DNA of 64,000 bases from Bacteroidia bacterium (GCA_030427255.1 JAUHWY010000019.1:1-64000); one strand, 5' to 3'; shown: positions 1-8,856, numbered from the stretch's first letter. A program made the numbers and translations. Notes: generated from the letters alone by a model not told the origin.

Positions 1-215
1 AGAGGGAAGGCATTCCGTCTTTACTGCATCATTCATCATTGTGAGACGGAAGGCATTCCGTCTTTACTGCATCATTCATCATTGTGAGACGGAAGGCATT
101 CCGTCTTTACTGCATCATTCATCATTGTGAGACGGAAGGCATTCCGTCTTTACTGCATCATTCATCATTGTGAGAGGGAAGGCATTCCGTCTTTACTGCA
201 TCATTCATCATTCAT
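1..215. repeat. 43-bp tandem hairpin repeat (about 5 units)
   Basis: Five head-to-tail copies with an exact 43-bp period (units begin near 43, 86, 129 and 172, and the first is cut by the window edge). Each unit contains an 8-bp inverted repeat AGACGGAA / TTCCGTCT around a GGCA loop, then a TTTACTGCATCATTCATCATT-like tail. The first and last units carry one stem change (AGAGGGAA). The units abut with no unique spacers, so this is not a CRISPR array. Related hairpins occur at 13.1-13.4 kb and 20.4-20.5 kb. Confidence 0.9.
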
Positions 216-280
216 CATTCACCATTGATCTATGACTTTTCTCATAGATGCTCTGTTTCAATATCCTTACCTTTGTTCCG

Positions 281-288
281 TAACTTTG
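281..288 (+). promoter_or_regulatory. Predicted -7 promoter element (TAACTTTG) of the homogentisate dioxygenase gene
   Basis: TAACTTTG matches the Bacteroidota -7 consensus TAnnTTTG and ends 6 nt before the chosen ATG at 295. No convincing -33 TTTG is seen. Its position argues against the longer in-frame start at 232, which would place the promoter inside the gene. Confidence 0.5.
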
Positions 289-294
289 CAACGT

Positions 295-1452
295 ATGCCG
301 ATTTACCATCGTTTAGGAGAATTCCCGCAAAAAAGACATACCCAGTTCAAGAAGCCGGACGGAAGTTTGTACTACGAACAGCTTTTTGGCACCATTGGTT
401 TTGCCGGTATGTCGAGTTTGCTCTACCACCACCATAGACCCACCCGTATTGCCTCTATGGGCGAACCGAAACCCTATGGCGCTCAGGTGGCAGTTAAGAA
501 CAACATGACGCCGCGCCGCTTATTGGGCTTTATGACCAAGCCTGCCAACGATTATTTACAGGCACGAAACTATGTTTTGGTAAACGAGGATGTGGCCATT
601 GCCTTAGCAGCTCCTACGGACTCCATGACCGACTATTTTTTTAAAAACGCGGATGCCGATGAGCTGATTTTTGTGCACGAGGGAGCCGGAACGCTGCGTA
701 CCCAAATGGGCAATATTGACTTTGAATCGGGCGACTATTTGCTTATTCCACGCGGAATCATTCATGCCTTTACCTTTCAAGGCAGCAACAACCGACTGTT
801 GGTCACCGAAAGCAGGCAGCCTTTATATACCCCAAAGCGCTACCGCAATCATTTTGGACAGCTTTTGGAGCATTCGCCTTTTTGCGAGCGCGATTATAAG
901 CTGCCCGGTCAATTAGAGACCTACGACCAGTTGGGCGATTTTTTGGTCCAGGTTAAAAAGCAAGATGTATTGCACCCCATACATTACCAAAGTCATCCCT
1001 TTGATGTGGTAGGCTGGGACGGATATAATTTCCCTTATGGATTTAGTATCCACAATTTTGAACCGATTACGGGCAGGGTACACCAACCTCCACCTGTGCA
1101 TCAAACCTTTGAGTGCGACGCCTTTGTGGTTTGTTCCTTTTGTCCCAGGCTTTACGATTACCATCCGGAATCGATTCCGGCGCCCTACAACCACAGCAAC
1201 ATCGATAGCGATGAGGTGCTGTACTATGTGGACGGAGACTTTATGAGCCGGAACGATGTAGAAAAGGGAATGATTACCCTACACCCGGCCGGCATTCCCC
1301 ATGGACCACAACCCGGGGCCACGGAGCGGAGCATTGGCAAGAAGGAAACCAACGAGTTGGCCGTAATGATTGACACCTTTAGGCCGCTTTATTTGACCCA
1401 ACAGGCCATAGACATCGAAGACGCTGAATATTGGAAATCTTGGCAAGAGTAA
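295..1452 (+). CDS. hmgA: Homogentisate 1,2-dioxygenase
   Basis: Opens the aromatic ring of homogentisate to maleylacetoacetate in tyrosine/phenylalanine catabolism; cytosolic, Fe(II)-dependent cupin enzyme. The 385-residue protein begins MPIYHRLGEFPQKRHTQFKK and continues with the LYYEQLFGTIGF block typical of bacterial homogentisate dioxygenases. Metal-site candidates lie in the PYNHSN...SDEVLYY stretch and in GIPHGPQPG near the C-terminus. An in-frame ATG at 232 would add 21 residues that do not look like the family, and a promoter-like TAACTTTG lies between the two starts, so 295 is preferred. The next gene, 20 bp downstream, makes the substrate of this enzyme, so the two form a catabolic operon. 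Regulation is not visible beyond the promoter. Confidence 0.95.
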   Translation: MPIYHRLGEFPQKRHTQFKKPDGSLYYEQLFGTIGFAGMSSLLYHHHRPTRIASMGEPKPYGAQVAVKNNMTPRRLLGFMTKPANDYLQARNYVLVNEDVAIALAAPTDSMTDYFFKNADADELIFVHEGAGTLRTQMGNIDFESGDYLLIPRGIIHAFTFQGSNNRLLVTESRQPLYTPKRYRNHFGQLLEHSPFCERDYKLPGQLETYDQLGDFLVQVKKQDVLHPIHYQSHPFDVVGWDGYNFPYGFSIHNFEPITGRVHQPPPVHQTFECDAFVVCSFCPRLYDYHPESIPAPYNHSNIDSDEVLYYVDGDFMSRNDVEKGMITLHPAGIPHGPQPGATERSIGKKETNELAVMIDTFRPLYLTQQAIDIEDAEYWKSWQE

Positions 1453-1472
1453 TTGCCTAAAATCTTTAGATT

Positions 1473-2609
1473 ATGGAAAGCACCCTCAATAAAACCTACA
1501 AGAAAGTAATCGAAGAAGCTGCGGATTTTTTACCCATTCTAGGCACCGATTATGTAGAAATGTACGTAGGCAACGCCAAACAGGCTGCACATTATTATAA
1601 AACCGCTTTTGGCTTCAAAGATTTGGCCTTTAGCGGCATGGAAACCGGCCGCAAAGACCAGGTTTCTTATGTGTTGCAGCAGGGTAAAATACGGCTGGTT
1701 CTTACGGCTCCTTTGTCTCCTGAAAGTGAAATTTGGCCGCATATTCAAACCCATGGCGATGGGGTAAAGGTTATTGCGCTTTGGGTAGACGATGCTACCA
1801 AATCGTTCAACGAAACTGTAGAAAGAGGCGCTGAACCCTATTTTGAACCAAGAGTTGAGAAAGACGAGCACGGTGAAGTGGTGCGGGCCGGCATTCGCAC
1901 TTATGGCGATACGGTACACGTATTTGTAGAGAGAAAAAATTACCATGGCGTCTTTTTGCCCGGATATAAACCGCACAATACGGGATTTGCTCCCGAAGAC
2001 ACCGGACTACTCTACATTGACCATATGGTGGGAAATGTGGATTGGGGACAGATGAATACTTGGTGTAAGTTCTATGCCGAAGTAATGGGCTTTGCTCAGC
2101 TTATTTCGTTTGATGATAAGGACATCAGTACCGACTATACCGCCTTAATGTCTAAGGTTATGAGCAATGGCTCAGGGTACATAAAATTCCCCATTAACGA
2201 ACCGGCCAAGGGCAAGAAAAAATCGCAGATAGAGGAGTATATAGACTATTATCGAGGCGCCGGAGTGCAGCATATTGCTGTGGCAACCAATGATATCATA
2301 CACACCGTAGCGCAACTTAGGGCGAGAGGCGTAGAATTTTTGGAGGTGCCGGACGCCTATTACGACGATTTGATCGAACGGGTGGGCAGCATCGACGAAG
2401 AAATAGAAACGCTCCGAAAACTCCGGATTTTAGTAGATAGGGACGATCAAGGCTATTTGCTTCAATTGTTTACCAAGCCGGTAGTGGATAGGCCTACGGT
2501 CTTTATAGAGATTATTCAGCGGAAAGGCGCTACCAGCTTTGGAAAAGGCAATTTTAAGGCATTATTCGAAGCTATAGAGCGGGAGCAGGAGCTTCGGGGC
2601 ACTTTGTGA
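1473..2609 (+). CDS. hppD: 4-hydroxyphenylpyruvate dioxygenase
   Basis: Converts 4-hydroxyphenylpyruvate to homogentisate, the step before the preceding gene. The 378-residue protein has two vicinal-oxygen-chelate (glyoxalase-like) halves. The N-terminal half carries YVGNAKQAAHYYKTAFGF; the catalytic C-terminal half carries the expected iron ligands: His in YIDHMVGNV, His in GVQHIAVAT and Glu in TVFIEIIQR. The C-terminal gate helix GNFKALFEAIEREQ is intact. Length is normal for the family. Lying 20 bp behind the homogentisate dioxygenase gene, it is almost certainly cotranscribed. A perfect 9-bp stem hairpin follows the stop at 2634-2653. Confidence 0.96.
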   Translation: MESTLNKTYKKVIEEAADFLPILGTDYVEMYVGNAKQAAHYYKTAFGFKDLAFSGMETGRKDQVSYVLQQGKIRLVLTAPLSPESEIWPHIQTHGDGVKVIALWVDDATKSFNETVERGAEPYFEPRVEKDEHGEVVRAGIRTYGDTVHVFVERKNYHGVFLPGYKPHNTGFAPEDTGLLYIDHMVGNVDWGQMNTWCKFYAEVMGFAQLISFDDKDISTDYTALMSKVMSNGSGYIKFPINEPAKGKKKSQIEEYIDYYRGAGVQHIAVATNDIIHTVAQLRARGVEFLEVPDAYYDDLIERVGSIDEEIETLRKLRILVDRDDQGYLLQLFTKPVVDRPTVFIEIIQRKGATSFGKGNFKALFEAIEREQELRGTL

Positions 2610-2633
2610 CCGGTTTCACGGGAATCACCGAAT

Positions 2634-2653
2634 CACCGGATTGAAATCCGGTG
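2634..2653. other. Perfect inverted repeat after hppD
   Basis: CACCGGATT and AATCCGGTG form a perfect 9-bp stem around a 2-nt loop, 24 bp after the hppD stop. There is no T-run, so it is not a canonical intrinsic terminator. It may act as an mRNA 3' end stabiliser or be repeat debris. Confidence 0.45.
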
Positions 2654-2661
2654 TTGTAAGA

Positions 2662-2877
2662 GACTGTTGATGCGTTGCGTTTTCAAGGCAAATTAAGGCG
2701 CAGGCAAATAGAAAGGCCGCTGACGCTTCGGTCAGGACAGGCCGGAGTTTACTAATTGTAAATGAGGACCCTGTGACGCTACGGTCAGGGCAAAATGCTT
2801 GAGATTTGGCTGCAACGCAAACCCTGACGCTGCGGTCAGGGCAGGTGTGCCGCCAGAATAGCATTGCATCGACAGTC
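2662..2877. repeat. Intergenic repeat family A, copy 1 (with three internal hairpin insertions)
   Basis: Bounded by imperfect terminal inverted repeats GACTGTTGATGCGTTGC (2662-2678) and GCATTGCATCGACAGTC (2861-2877), 14 of 17 positions complementary. The internal sequence matches a second copy at 21067-21197 in order (GTTTTCAAGGC, AATTGTAAATGAGGA, GCCGCCAGAATAG), but this copy carries three extra segments, each with a CTGACGCTNCGGTCAG-type hairpin. MITE-like; no coding capacity is seen. The 517-bp gap 2610-3126 consists mostly of this element and the GC-rich palindrome after it. Confidence 0.75.
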
Positions 2878-2889
2878 ACTATGGGAGAA

Positions 2890-3060
2890 TGGCACCCGGG
2901 ACCGAGGAGCCTGCCCCGGATTGGGCAGCCCTTGTTTCGGCCCCTGAGGCACGTGGAGCGCCAGCAAACGCTGACGAAGGGTTTGCCGAACATGGGCTGC
3001 CCAAACGGAGCAGGCCGGAGGGCCCAGAGAATACTAAAACTACCCATGGAGGAGGGCCCA
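2890..3060. repeat. GC-rich imperfect palindrome
   Basis: Arms at 2921-2941 (TTGGGCAGCCCTTGTTTCGGC) and 2985-3004 are complementary at about 20 positions and enclose a loop of some 43 nt. The element ends in GGGCCCAAAAA, an ending shared (in either orientation) with the GC-rich elements near 8660 and 62012. Short open frames across it are artefacts of high GC content. Confidence 0.6.
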
Positions 3061-3091
3061 AAAAACCCTCACATCATTTAACGTAATCGGT

Positions 3092-3122
3092 TTTGTTTCC
3101 GGCAATCGGCCTCGTATTTTTA
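3092..3122 (+). promoter_or_regulatory. Predicted promoter of the SDR gene
   Basis: TTTG at 3092-3095, a 19-nt spacer, then TATTTTTA at 3115-3122, one base off TAnnTTTG. The -7 element ends 4 nt before the ATG at 3127, the spacing seen at several other genes in the window. Confidence 0.45.
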
Positions 3123-3126
3123 GGCT

Positions 3127-3855
3127 ATGAAGCAAGTGAAACGAATTTTAGTGACCGGAGCCAATCGGGGCTTGGGTTTGGCGCTTACCGAGCAATTGTT
3201 GAGTGAGGGGCACGTGGTTTTTGCCGGGGCGCGCAAGCCGGAGAGTTTTGTGGCTTTGCAGGCGAAATATCCGGAAACGCTCCTTCCGGTGGAGTTGGAT
3301 ATGGAACGGCCGGATAGCTTTGAGGCTTGTTTTCAAAAGGTTCAGGCTTCGGGGGCTGCTTTGGATGTGCTGGTCAACAATGCCGGCGTGCATTTGGACG
3401 GCGGAAACTGGCAAAAAAATACCACCCTAGAGGTTTCGATGGCCACGCTGCGTCAAACTTTTGAGGTGAACTTTTTTGGTTTGGTCGATTTTACCCGACG
3501 TATGCTGCCTTTGCTGAACGGGTCTTCCGATCCGCGTATTGTACTGGTTTCGAGTATTATGGGTTCCTTAACCATGCATGCAAGCGAGCAAGGGTTGGGC
3601 GATATCAAGCCTTTTGCCTACGATGCCTCCAAAACGGCGGTAAATGCGTTTCTGGTGCATTTGGCGCATGCCTTAAAGGAGGGTCCTATACGTGTGTTTG
3701 CAGCGCATCCGGGTTGGGTAGCTACGGATATGGGTACCGAGCGGGCGCCGCTTTCGCCGCAAGAAGGCATAGCCACCTTGCATAAGTTGGCCGTGGGGGA
3801 GGAGCTTCCACCGCACGGAGCATTTGTGCATTTGGAAAAGGAGCTTCCTTGGTAA
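3127..3855 (+). CDS. Short-chain dehydrogenase/reductase (classical SDR)
   Basis: A 242-residue Rossmann-fold NAD(P)-dependent oxidoreductase of unknown substrate. Visible motifs are the cofactor loop TGANRGLG at the N-terminus, NNAG near residue 86, the catalytic Ser in VLVSSIMGS and the YDASK pair (YxxxK) near residue 165, followed by HPGWVATDM. This pattern resembles the C-factor/sniffer-like SDRs with a TGxxxGxG motif and a PGWVxTDMG segment. The gene stands alone between repeats and an adhesin gene on the same strand, so context does not reveal the substrate. Start chosen at the ATG just before KQVKRILVTGA. Confidence 0.85.
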   Translation: MKQVKRILVTGANRGLGLALTEQLLSEGHVVFAGARKPESFVALQAKYPETLLPVELDMERPDSFEACFQKVQASGAALDVLVNNAGVHLDGGNWQKNTTLEVSMATLRQTFEVNFFGLVDFTRRMLPLLNGSSDPRIVLVSSIMGSLTMHASEQGLGDIKPFAYDASKTAVNAFLVHLAHALKEGPIRVFAAHPGWVATDMGTERAPLSPQEGIATLHKLAVGEELPPHGAFVHLEKELPW

Positions 3856-3911
3856 TTGCATATTTATCAATTCCGTAATTGAAGGCTAAACCTTAAGAAA
3901 CAAGAGCTGCT

Positions 3912-3919
3912 TATTTTTG
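3912..3919 (+). promoter_or_regulatory. Predicted -7 element (TATTTTTG) 4 nt before a start codon
   Basis: TATTTTTG matches TAnnTTTG and is separated from the ATG at 3924 by AATT. A transcript starting a few bases after it would be leaderless. No clear -33 element. Confidence 0.45.
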
Positions 3920-3923
3920 AATT

Positions 3924-5795
3924 ATGCGGTTATTGTTCTTTTTAGCTATTTCAATGGTTTGTTGTTTGAACGCCCAAACCAACATCTACTTGGAGGACTT
4001 TAGTGGGTATCCGAATCCTACTTTACAAAATTTGCCGGATTGGTCCACGCAAGCCACCGATATGGATGATCCCGGCCTAAACCAAGGCAATTATTGGGGA
4101 ACCTTTAATGGGGAGTTCCGGTGCAACGACGTGGAGGGACCCGGAAACAACAACCTAAATTACCTAACTACCCGGTATTTTTCCATTTCAGGCGCAGGAA
4201 AAGTGAGCCTTTCGGTAGATTTCAGGCATTCGGGAAGTATGGAATGTGGCTGTGGGCCCAATTGCGAAGACTTAATGACTTTTGCTTACAGTTTGGATGG
4301 AGCCCCTTTTGTAACTTTTGCGCAAAATGGAGTGGTTTGTGGCTCCAATGGTTCTCCCGGTCAGGCCCGCCAAAACTGCCTAGAAGGCGATTCCATTTCG
4401 GTTCGAATTTCCATGGGAAATCAGGCCAATGGTGAAGACTATTTCATTGATAATATTCGCATTGATGCTCAGCAGGTAACTCCCATTTCCGCAGGTCAGG
4501 ATACCCTAATTTGCTCCGGAACTCAAGGACAACTTACAGGAATCGGTGGCAGCAATTTCCAATGGTCGGGCCCCGGACTTTCCTGCACCTCTTGCGCCAA
4601 CCCTTTTGCCCAACCTTCCCAAAGTACATGGTATACCTTGAATGCGGTGGACGTTTTAGGCTGTCCTCAGAACGACTCGATATGGGTGGAAGTGATTTCT
4701 GCGCCAATGCTTAGCCTCGGCCCCGATACCGTAGTTTGTGCAGGAAACTCCTTTATGATTGGAGCCTCGGCAGACACCCTTTCGCAATACCTTTGGAATA
4801 CAGGAGATACCCTTCCTCAATTGTCGATAAGCCAGTCTGGTCTTTATGTGCTTAACCAAAGCAATATTTGTGGAATTGCGGTAGACAGCATAACGGTTTC
4901 CGTGCAGCCGGGGCCTATGCCCTCTTTGCCGGAGGATACCCTGCTCTGCGCTTTGGCTTTTCCGTTGGATTTGTGGGCAGGACAGGCCGACAGCTATGCT
5001 TGGAGCACCGGAGAAACATCCGACAGCATTCAGGTTTCTCAAGGCGGTTGGTATTATGTAGACCTTAATTCGGCCTGCGGAACGGTTTCTGATTCGGTGG
5101 AAGTTTTAAGCGACAGTCTACCATGGGTTGATGCAGGTGGGGATACTTCTTTGTGCAATTCCACCAACATTCAACTTTTGGCGAATGCCAATGCCTCCGA
5201 TTTTCTATGGAATAATGGCTCGACATCTCCTCAACTTCCAGTTGATAGTCCGGGTGCTTATTGGGTACGCGTTTCCAACCTTTGCGGAACGGCTACGGAC
5301 ACCGTAGTAGTGGAGGCTGGGTTAGGGCCCGTGCCTATTTTCTCCGATACCGTCCTTTCTTGTTTGGGCGATAGCCTCCAAATGAAACTTGTGGACAGCA
5401 GTTACACTGTGGTTTGGCCGGATCAAAGTACAGGGCCGGAGTTTTGGGTGGCCGATACCGGATTGTATGTGGCGCTGCTCCAACGTTGCAACCAAAGCGT
5501 AGCAGATTCCTTTCTGGTTTCATTGGCGCCCTCCACTTCGTCGGTTGTTTTGCCCAATGTATTTAGCCCAAACGGCGATGGCATAAATGATGTGTACCAA
5601 ATCCCAATTCCTAGCCCCGATTTGGAATTTTGGGTGTACAACCGTTGGGGGAAATCCTTATTTCATGGCAATCATAGTACGCCTTGGGACGGGTCAGGAG
5701 CCCCGGAAGGGGTGTATCAGGTTACGGCACGTTGGACCGATCCATGCAGGGGAGAACCGGTGGAGGGAAGGACCTCCTTACATCTTTTCCGATAA
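3924..5795 (+). CDS. Secreted adhesin-like protein with CHU-type (gliding-motility-associated) C-terminal domain
   Basis: A 623-residue exported protein. A Sec signal peptide (MRLLFFLAISMVCCLNAQT) is followed by a lectin/jelly-roll-like N-terminal domain (about residues 20-185) and five repeated Ig-like modules, each with an xAGxDTxxC / YxWxTGxTxxxIxVxxxGxYxV pattern. The C-terminus has VVLPNVFSPNGDGINDVY and the YNRWGKSLFHG/PWDGSG block of the type-B T9SS sorting domain. It is expected on the cell surface or in the medium, probably binding polysaccharide or protein; the ligand cannot be told. It converges with a metalloprotease gene with only 18 bp between stop codons. Confidence 0.88.
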   Translation: MRLLFFLAISMVCCLNAQTNIYLEDFSGYPNPTLQNLPDWSTQATDMDDPGLNQGNYWGTFNGEFRCNDVEGPGNNNLNYLTTRYFSISGAGKVSLSVDFRHSGSMECGCGPNCEDLMTFAYSLDGAPFVTFAQNGVVCGSNGSPGQARQNCLEGDSISVRISMGNQANGEDYFIDNIRIDAQQVTPISAGQDTLICSGTQGQLTGIGGSNFQWSGPGLSCTSCANPFAQPSQSTWYTLNAVDVLGCPQNDSIWVEVISAPMLSLGPDTVVCAGNSFMIGASADTLSQYLWNTGDTLPQLSISQSGLYVLNQSNICGIAVDSITVSVQPGPMPSLPEDTLLCALAFPLDLWAGQADSYAWSTGETSDSIQVSQGGWYYVDLNSACGTVSDSVEVLSDSLPWVDAGGDTSLCNSTNIQLLANANASDFLWNNGSTSPQLPVDSPGAYWVRVSNLCGTATDTVVVEAGLGPVPIFSDTVLSCLGDSLQMKLVDSSYTVVWPDQSTGPEFWVADTGLYVALLQRCNQSVADSFLVSLAPSTSSVVLPNVFSPNGDGINDVYQIPIPSPDLEFWVYNRWGKSLFHGNHSTPWDGSGAPEGVYQVTARWTDPCRGEPVEGRTSLHLFR

Positions 5796-5813
5796 ATGAC
5801 AAAAAAGCAAGAA

Positions 5814-7988
5814 TTAGGGAATCAAAAGCCTTTCCCTATAGCTGCTATTGCCATGCTGACCGATTAAGAAGTAAACTCCTTTAGGCGCATCCTCAATATG
5901 CAATTGCATGCCGGATGACAAACGGAAAGGAACTTCTCTTCCTGCTACATCGAAAACTTGCCATGTCCAGTCTGTGAATTCTCCGGATTGGGGGAGTTGA
6001 AAAACGCCATCTTTAGAGGGGTTAGGATATGCCACAGCCGAAGAAGAACTGCTCCAAGCGGCGGTGCTTAGGATATTATTTATGGTGAAATCGGCATTGG
6101 AAATGTCGTAAAAAATATTGCCAATGCTTTCCACCATTACCCGTGCCTGAGTAATCAAAGCGGGTTCTCCGGGCAGAGGGTTTAAAACAAAACTTTCGCT
6201 CCCGTCGTTGGCGGTGGAATTAAGCAAGGTGTGCGGGTAGGTAAAGCCTCCGTCGGTAGACAAGCGAATCCGCACATCGCTGCAGTTTACCGGGCTGTTT
6301 TGGGTATTGGCCACGTCCCAATCAACGGTTACCGTTGTTCCTGCATTCCATATGGCTAAGACGGAGTTGGGGTTGTTCACCACAAAAGGACCCGCCTGGT
6401 CGGTGCTGTTGTACGTGACTTGGTCGTAACTCACTCCTCCAAGGTTGTCCCGAACAGTTACTCGGAAGGTCATGTTTCTACTGTAGGTTGGGAGTTTTTC
6501 TAAATTGGAGTTGACATTGTTCACCACAAAATTCAACCTTGGAAACCAGCGAATTTGCTCCGATACGGGAGGTAAGGAAACAAATAGCGGAGGAGTGCCC
6601 GAACTGGGGTTTTGATTGATAGCCACAGAAGGGCCTCGATTATATTGTTCCCAACAATAGCTTATGGGATCGCCATTGGGGTCGCTTCCTGCGGCTTCCA
6701 GTTTAAAGGGGGTTTCGATAGGAAAGGTGGTAGAAGAGGTACTTGCGGCCACAACCACAGGCGGCGTATTGTTGGTAGCGGAGTTTGCGGCGCAACTGCC
6801 TCCGGTGCCTTGCAAAAAGTTGAGCATGGTTTGGTAATTCCGAACATGAAAATAATCGTCGGAATTGTTGGCAATATTGTCTGAAGAGCATAATCCGGCA
6901 TAAGCCATTATGGTGCTTCCGCTGCCCGGTTCGTAGGCATTGTTTCCGGACCGATTGCCGTTGCAACCTCCCAGGCTCGAATTAAAGGTATGGCTGCCGT
7001 TGAATTGGTGTCCAATTTCGTGGGCTACATAGTCTACATAAAAGGGGTCGCCAATGGGATTTCCTAAGCCTGTAACGCCTTCGGCTTTATCGTTGGTGCA
7101 TACGGAGGCCAAATTTGCAATACCTCCACCTCCGGTGCTAAACACATGCCCAATGTCGTAGTTGTTGGAGCCTATGATTTGGTCTACCGTGTTTTGATTT
7201 TGCCCCAACATGCTAAACCCATCGTTGTTGCTGTAAGGGTCGTTGTTTGCATCAAAAAAGATGAGTTGGTCGTTGTTGGGAATCAAAATCATTTCTACGG
7301 CCAATTCACGGGCATAAATTCCATTTACCCGATTCATGGCCGTGTTCATGGCCGATAAAACGCTTGTGGTGGTGCCTCCATGATAATTGGCGTATTCTCC
7401 GGTGCAGGCCAAAGCCAGTCGGTATGTCCGTAGTGTGGTGCCATTGGGGTTCAGGCTTTCGTTCATTGAATCCTCCTCCCAAGCCTGTGCTTCTTCTTCT
7501 GTTAAGCAGGAAAACTCGTGTGGATTGCTGCTGCTTGCCTTGGTGTAGCAAAGGTACCTATGGCTTTCGCCATACACTACCGGATCTATATACCAGCTCC
7601 CATTGGGACCCAAAACCTGCACATGCAGGCCTTGGCTGCCCAAATCCAAACGGACGCTGGCTTTGCCTGCCTGACCCTTCCAAGCGCCAATGCTAGGGTA
7701 CTTTTTCGCCAGTTCGGGTGCCAAAACATCGTGCCGCTCGAGCACCATAGCCGTAGGCCGGCCCTCCGGGTTCGGCAATGCTATCGCTTGCCCTTGGTCC
7801 AGAAGTGCTCTAAGCTCTTGAACATCCAAGAAAAACCCTACGGCTTGTTGGGGTTGCAAGGGGTGTAAAGACTTCCAAATGTTTAAGCTGTCAGCGTTCA
7901 CCAAACGCAGGCTTTGTGGACTTTGCGCAAAAAGTTGTGGCAATGTGGCCAAAAGGACAAAAAGAACAGAAAGGCGAATACTCCTCAT
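5814..7988 (-). CDS. Secreted metzincin (reprolysin-like) metalloprotease with T9SS sorting domain
   Basis: A 724-residue secreted zinc protease. A signal peptide (ending LPQLFAQS) and an N-terminal pro-region are followed by the catalytic domain with HEIGHQFNGSH (HExxHxxGxxH zinc site) and a downstream STIMAYAGLC Met-turn, typical of M12B-like metzincins in Bacteroidota. After the protease come Ig/fibronectin-like repeats and a type-A T9SS domain (YPNPSKDGVF ... PKGVYFLIGQ). Its ATG lies 1 nt after the stop of riboflavin synthase, so the two are transcriptionally and perhaps translationally coupled. Role: extracellular protein degradation or maturation. Confidence 0.92.
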   Translation of the reverse strand: MRSIRLSVLFVLLATLPQLFAQSPQSLRLVNADSLNIWKSLHPLQPQQAVGFFLDVQELRALLDQGQAIALPNPEGRPTAMVLERHDVLAPELAKKYPSIGAWKGQAGKASVRLDLGSQGLHVQVLGPNGSWYIDPVVYGESHRYLCYTKASSSNPHEFSCLTEEEAQAWEEDSMNESLNPNGTTLRTYRLALACTGEYANYHGGTTTSVLSAMNTAMNRVNGIYARELAVEMILIPNNDQLIFFDANNDPYSNNDGFSMLGQNQNTVDQIIGSNNYDIGHVFSTGGGGIANLASVCTNDKAEGVTGLGNPIGDPFYVDYVAHEIGHQFNGSHTFNSSLGGCNGNRSGNNAYEPGSGSTIMAYAGLCSSDNIANNSDDYFHVRNYQTMLNFLQGTGGSCAANSATNNTPPVVVAASTSSTTFPIETPFKLEAAGSDPNGDPISYCWEQYNRGPSVAINQNPSSGTPPLFVSLPPVSEQIRWFPRLNFVVNNVNSNLEKLPTYSRNMTFRVTVRDNLGGVSYDQVTYNSTDQAGPFVVNNPNSVLAIWNAGTTVTVDWDVANTQNSPVNCSDVRIRLSTDGGFTYPHTLLNSTANDGSESFVLNPLPGEPALITQARVMVESIGNIFYDISNADFTINNILSTAAWSSSSSAVAYPNPSKDGVFQLPQSGEFTDWTWQVFDVAGREVPFRLSSGMQLHIEDAPKGVYFLIGQHGNSSYRERLLIP

Positions 7989-7989
7989 A

Positions 7990-8589
7990 TCAGCGGCTTT
8001 GTTGTGTGCGGTTTAGGTATTGTTGAATGTATTTTCCTAAAATATCGAATTCAAGATTTACGGCTTCGCCCGGTTTTATTCGGTGGAAACCTGTATGTTC
8101 CCAAGTGTATGGAATCACCACCACCGAAAAGCGGTCTTTTTCGCTATCTACAATGGTTAAGCTCACCCCATCCACGCAGATAGATCCTTTCTCCACCGTC
8201 ATTCCGGCTTCGGGAGCATGACGCACCCACACTTTATGGCTGCCGTCCAAGGCCTCAATTTTTTCCACCTTTCCTTTGGTGTCCACATGTCCTTGCACAA
8301 TATGACCGTCCAATCGACCACCCGCCGGCATGCAGCGCTCCAAATTTACCAAATCGCCCTCCGACAAAAGCCCCAAATTGCTGCGGTCAAGCGTTTCCTG
8401 AACTGCAGTAACCCGGTAAACATCGCCACCGACCAGTTCGTCCACTGTTAAACACACGCCCCGGTGTGCAAGACTTTGGTCCAAATGCAATTCGCCGGCC
8501 TTTTCCCAACAAAAATAAAAATGCACATTGGTGCCGGAATTGCTGCGCCGCTCAAGACGTGCCTGTCCCTCCACAATACCTGTAAACAT
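7990..8589 (-). CDS. ribE: Riboflavin synthase (alpha subunit)
   Basis: Dismutates two 6,7-dimethyl-8-ribityllumazine molecules to riboflavin. The 199-residue protein starts with the invariant MFTGIVEGQA and has two lumazine-binding repeats; DGHIVQGHVDTKGKV and VDGVSLTIV mark the second barrel junction, and GKYIQQYL is the C-terminal trimerisation helix. Length is normal. No other rib genes or FMN riboswitch are nearby. It is the first gene of a two-gene unit with the metalloprotease. Confidence 0.97.
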   Translation of the reverse strand: MFTGIVEGQARLERRSNSGTNVHFYFCWEKAGELHLDQSLAHRGVCLTVDELVGGDVYRVTAVQETLDRSNLGLLSEGDLVNLERCMPAGGRLDGHIVQGHVDTKGKVEKIEALDGSHKVWVRHAPEAGMTVEKGSICVDGVSLTIVDSEKDRFSVVVIPYTWEHTGFHRIKPGEAVNLEFDILGKYIQQYLNRTQQSR

Positions 8590-8659
8590 GCCTTCAATTT
8601 ACTACAAATGAAACAGCCTAAGCTGTTTTGGGTTTATTTTCTTAAGCCTTTTTGCTTTT

Positions 8660-8836
8660 GGGCCCCGGTTCCAATGGGGTTTAAGGCATCTTCTCCGGCC
8701 AAAAACCTGCTGCTTCCTTTGGGTCGCCTAGGGCAGGGCAAGGCTTGCGGGGTCCCCCCGAACCTTCGTGGGGCCTCCTCAGCCGGCCCTGCCCAAGGCG
8801 CCCCTTCAGGAGAGCATTCGGCCGGGCCGGGGGGCC
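8660..8836. repeat. GC-rich intergenic palindromic element
   Basis: Lies in the 314-bp gap between ribE and the Omp28-like gene. It starts GGGCCCC and holds nested palindromes (for example CAGGGCAAGGC with a downstream GGCCCTGCC, and GGGGTCCCCCC). It shares a GCTTCCTTTGGGTCGC segment with the GGTCGC motif of repeat family B. No gene is seen here. Confidence 0.55.
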
Positions 8837-8856
8837 ATTTTGTGGAAATTTGATAC

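Noticed and set aside
1-215. Possible CRISPR array
   Set aside because: The 43-bp units are identical head-to-tail copies without unique spacers, and no cas genes occur in the window.
2806-3086. Several short open frames in the hppD-SDR gap
   Set aside because: They coincide with repeat A and the GC-rich palindrome, overlap each other on both strands and show no conserved features.
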